Part shown: positions 62,501 through 64,000 of the stretch, piece after piece | Layout of the letters: each line of letters begins with the position of its first letter | Position numbering within the stretch: the stretch's first letter is position 1 | Source of the DNA: Zonotrichia leucophrys gambelii | Taxonomy: Eukaryota; Chordata; Aves; Passeriformes; Passerellidae | Direction: 5' to 3' | Assembly: GCF_028769735.1 (NCBI RefSeq) | Contig: NC_088178.1 | Span: 16,380,357 to 16,444,356 of the forward strand | Length of the DNA: 64,000 nucleotides | The notes under the pieces: model-generated | Told to the model about the DNA's origin: nothing | Databases searched by the model: none | The model's input: the letters and a program-made list of their open reading frames with translations, nothing else | Program-made: the position numbers and the translations under genes

Positions 62501-64000
62501 AGTCAGCTGAAAAGATACATAATTCTAATCACACACAAATAAACTGGGCATAGGAATAGCATCACTCCTAATCAGCACGAGTAAACATTTATCAACACTA
62601 TAAACAAATGTTTCCAAATAAATTAATTTTCATATTATTTGGAAATGGAAACAGCCTTCCCTTTGGTAAATAGGCAGTGCCTAGAAATTTTGCTGGGTGT
62701 TTTCAGAGAAATTCTCTTATTTGAGATGGCACAAGTTTCCTGGCCAGAGAGCCTAATACTGCAAATTTAAGCATGACCAAGAGCTGTCAGAAGAGGGGAT
62801 GAAGAACCTGGGGGTGGGGACCATGGTGACATTAACTGATATGGGTGGTTGGGAGAAGTGCTTGGTTCCTTCTCAGCCTTCCCCTGTGTTCAGGAACCTG
62901 TCCTGTCCCCCCAGCTTGCTCCTTTGGCACCCCACCAGACAAGCACTCAGAGAAGGAGTTAATTCATATTGTAATGTGGCATAAAGCTCAAGCAAATAAA
63001 TGGGCATTAATGTGTTTGCATTGTGAGCAGGCTGGTGAGAGGGAGTTTGAGGAGGGATTTAAAAGACAAGATGTGATAAACTGAGCAGAATTAGCAAAAC
63101 ATTTCCTTATGGAGAGGAGGCACAGAAAAAAAGAGAAGAGAACATCAGTCTGTGTGATCCTGGAAGGAGCACCAGGGGTGTGTGTGTATATCAGAGATGG
63201 TATTGGAGTCTGATGAGGCCAGGGCTGGATTTTCAAAGGAGAAGCAAGAAGTAGATCTGAAGGTGGTGAAGGCATTTATACTGAGGTCGCAGGGACCTAG
63301 AGCAGCTCCCACTGATCTCAGGCTTACTCTGAGGAGCCCAAACCTGCTGAAGGTTGGATGGATCATGAGGAGCTGTGGCTTTGAGGGATCCCAGAGTTGG
63401 GCAGTTTGAAAAGAAGCATTACAAGCCAGTGGGGTGGCCCAGAGCAAGGGTGGCAGAAGGGGTTCCATGCTGCAGTCACAACCAGGTCAGCCCAGATTTC
63501 TCAGTTGAGTTGTAGAGAAACATTGGAGCCTAGACACATTTTGGGAGGACAAAAAGGGTAAGAAGACGTGGAAGTTACCTGATCAGAGAGCTTGAATGGA
63601 GGGGAGGTGGTGAGACTACTGGCAGGAATGGAAAGGAAGAAGGGGCAGGTGAGCCTAAGTGCAGTACAAGGCACAGCTGCTTCCCAGTACTGCTTGCATG
63701 AGCTTGGAGGACTTTGGTGTCTGTCTGTCATCCCACAGCCTTTCATCAACCTCATTTAAATTTTAAAGTATATTATGGCTCTTGTATAAAAGTAACTCCA
63801 GGCTACTCTTTCTACATATTTCTAACTCATTTTCATAAAGATAGCAGGTTTCCAGTGAGTACTGGCATTCAGGCACGTGTAAGGGAGTTAGTCTCCATGA
63901 AACAGATGTACACAGAACCCAGCTGTGAAGGTGCTATGACATTTAGAGCAGACATCTGTGCTATTTAACAGGAGATAATCCCATGCACACCCAGCTACCA
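59501..64000. other. Intergenic, no gene seen
   Basis: Mostly AT-rich non-coding sequence with short frames on both strands. A group of forkhead-type sites lies at 62581-62615. Nothing else could be supported. Confidence 0.5.

Noticed and set aside
40791..64000. DDAH1 coding exons, expected next to CCN1 by synteny with human
   Set aside because: No segment resembling DDAH1 protein was found. The gene probably starts beyond the window, although a non-coding or alternative first exon cannot be excluded.

Overview
This is a nuclear genomic window from a bird. It holds two spliced vertebrate genes, a CR1 LINE with the avian 3' tail and an avian-type retroviral LTR. The protein of the complete gene is CCN1 (CYR61) at 375 aa, the length I recall for chicken CEF-10/CYR61. 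The LTR resembles those common in neoavian and songbird genomes, so Neoaves (possibly a passerine) is my inference. There is no prokaryotic content, operon, CRISPR array or recognisable tRNA/rRNA.

Region 1 (1-26.9 kb, + strand): the last five coding exons of ZNHIT6 (BCD1, a box C/D snoRNP assembly factor) at 6373-6441, 7223-7303, 7809-7889, 21663-21787 and 25982-26067, then a short 3'UTR with AATAAA at 26841. The HIT zinc-finger exons lie upstream of the window. The intervening introns, one of them 13.8 kb, contain no other gene that I can support.

Region 2 (26.9-36.2 kb): intergenic space between two convergent genes. It holds a truncated CR1 element (about 31.10-31.73 kb) and a 35/36-bp GC-rich minisatellite (33.67-33.97 kb).

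Region 3 (36.2-40.8 kb, - strand): the complete five-exon CCN1 gene with textbook exon/domain correspondence, an AU-rich 3'UTR, a TATA box, a CRE-like site and a large CpG island. An AT-rich gap carrying a perfect CArG box separates this from a second CpG island, which contains a consensus 5' splice site on the + strand. The convergent ZNHIT6/CCN1 order matches the human 1p22 locus as I know it, where DDAH1 lies next beyond CCN1. No DDAH1 coding exon is recognisable here.

Region 4 (40.8-64 kb): apparently non-coding sequence upstream of CCN1. It holds a solo LTR (42.55-43.07 kb), a 20-bp minisatellite (59.34-59.50 kb) and several AT-rich motif clusters that may be distal enhancers. The most striking is a cluster of three perfect POU octamers at 50.62-50.74 kb. 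Most long open frames in the window come from GC-rich islands or minisatellites and are not genes.
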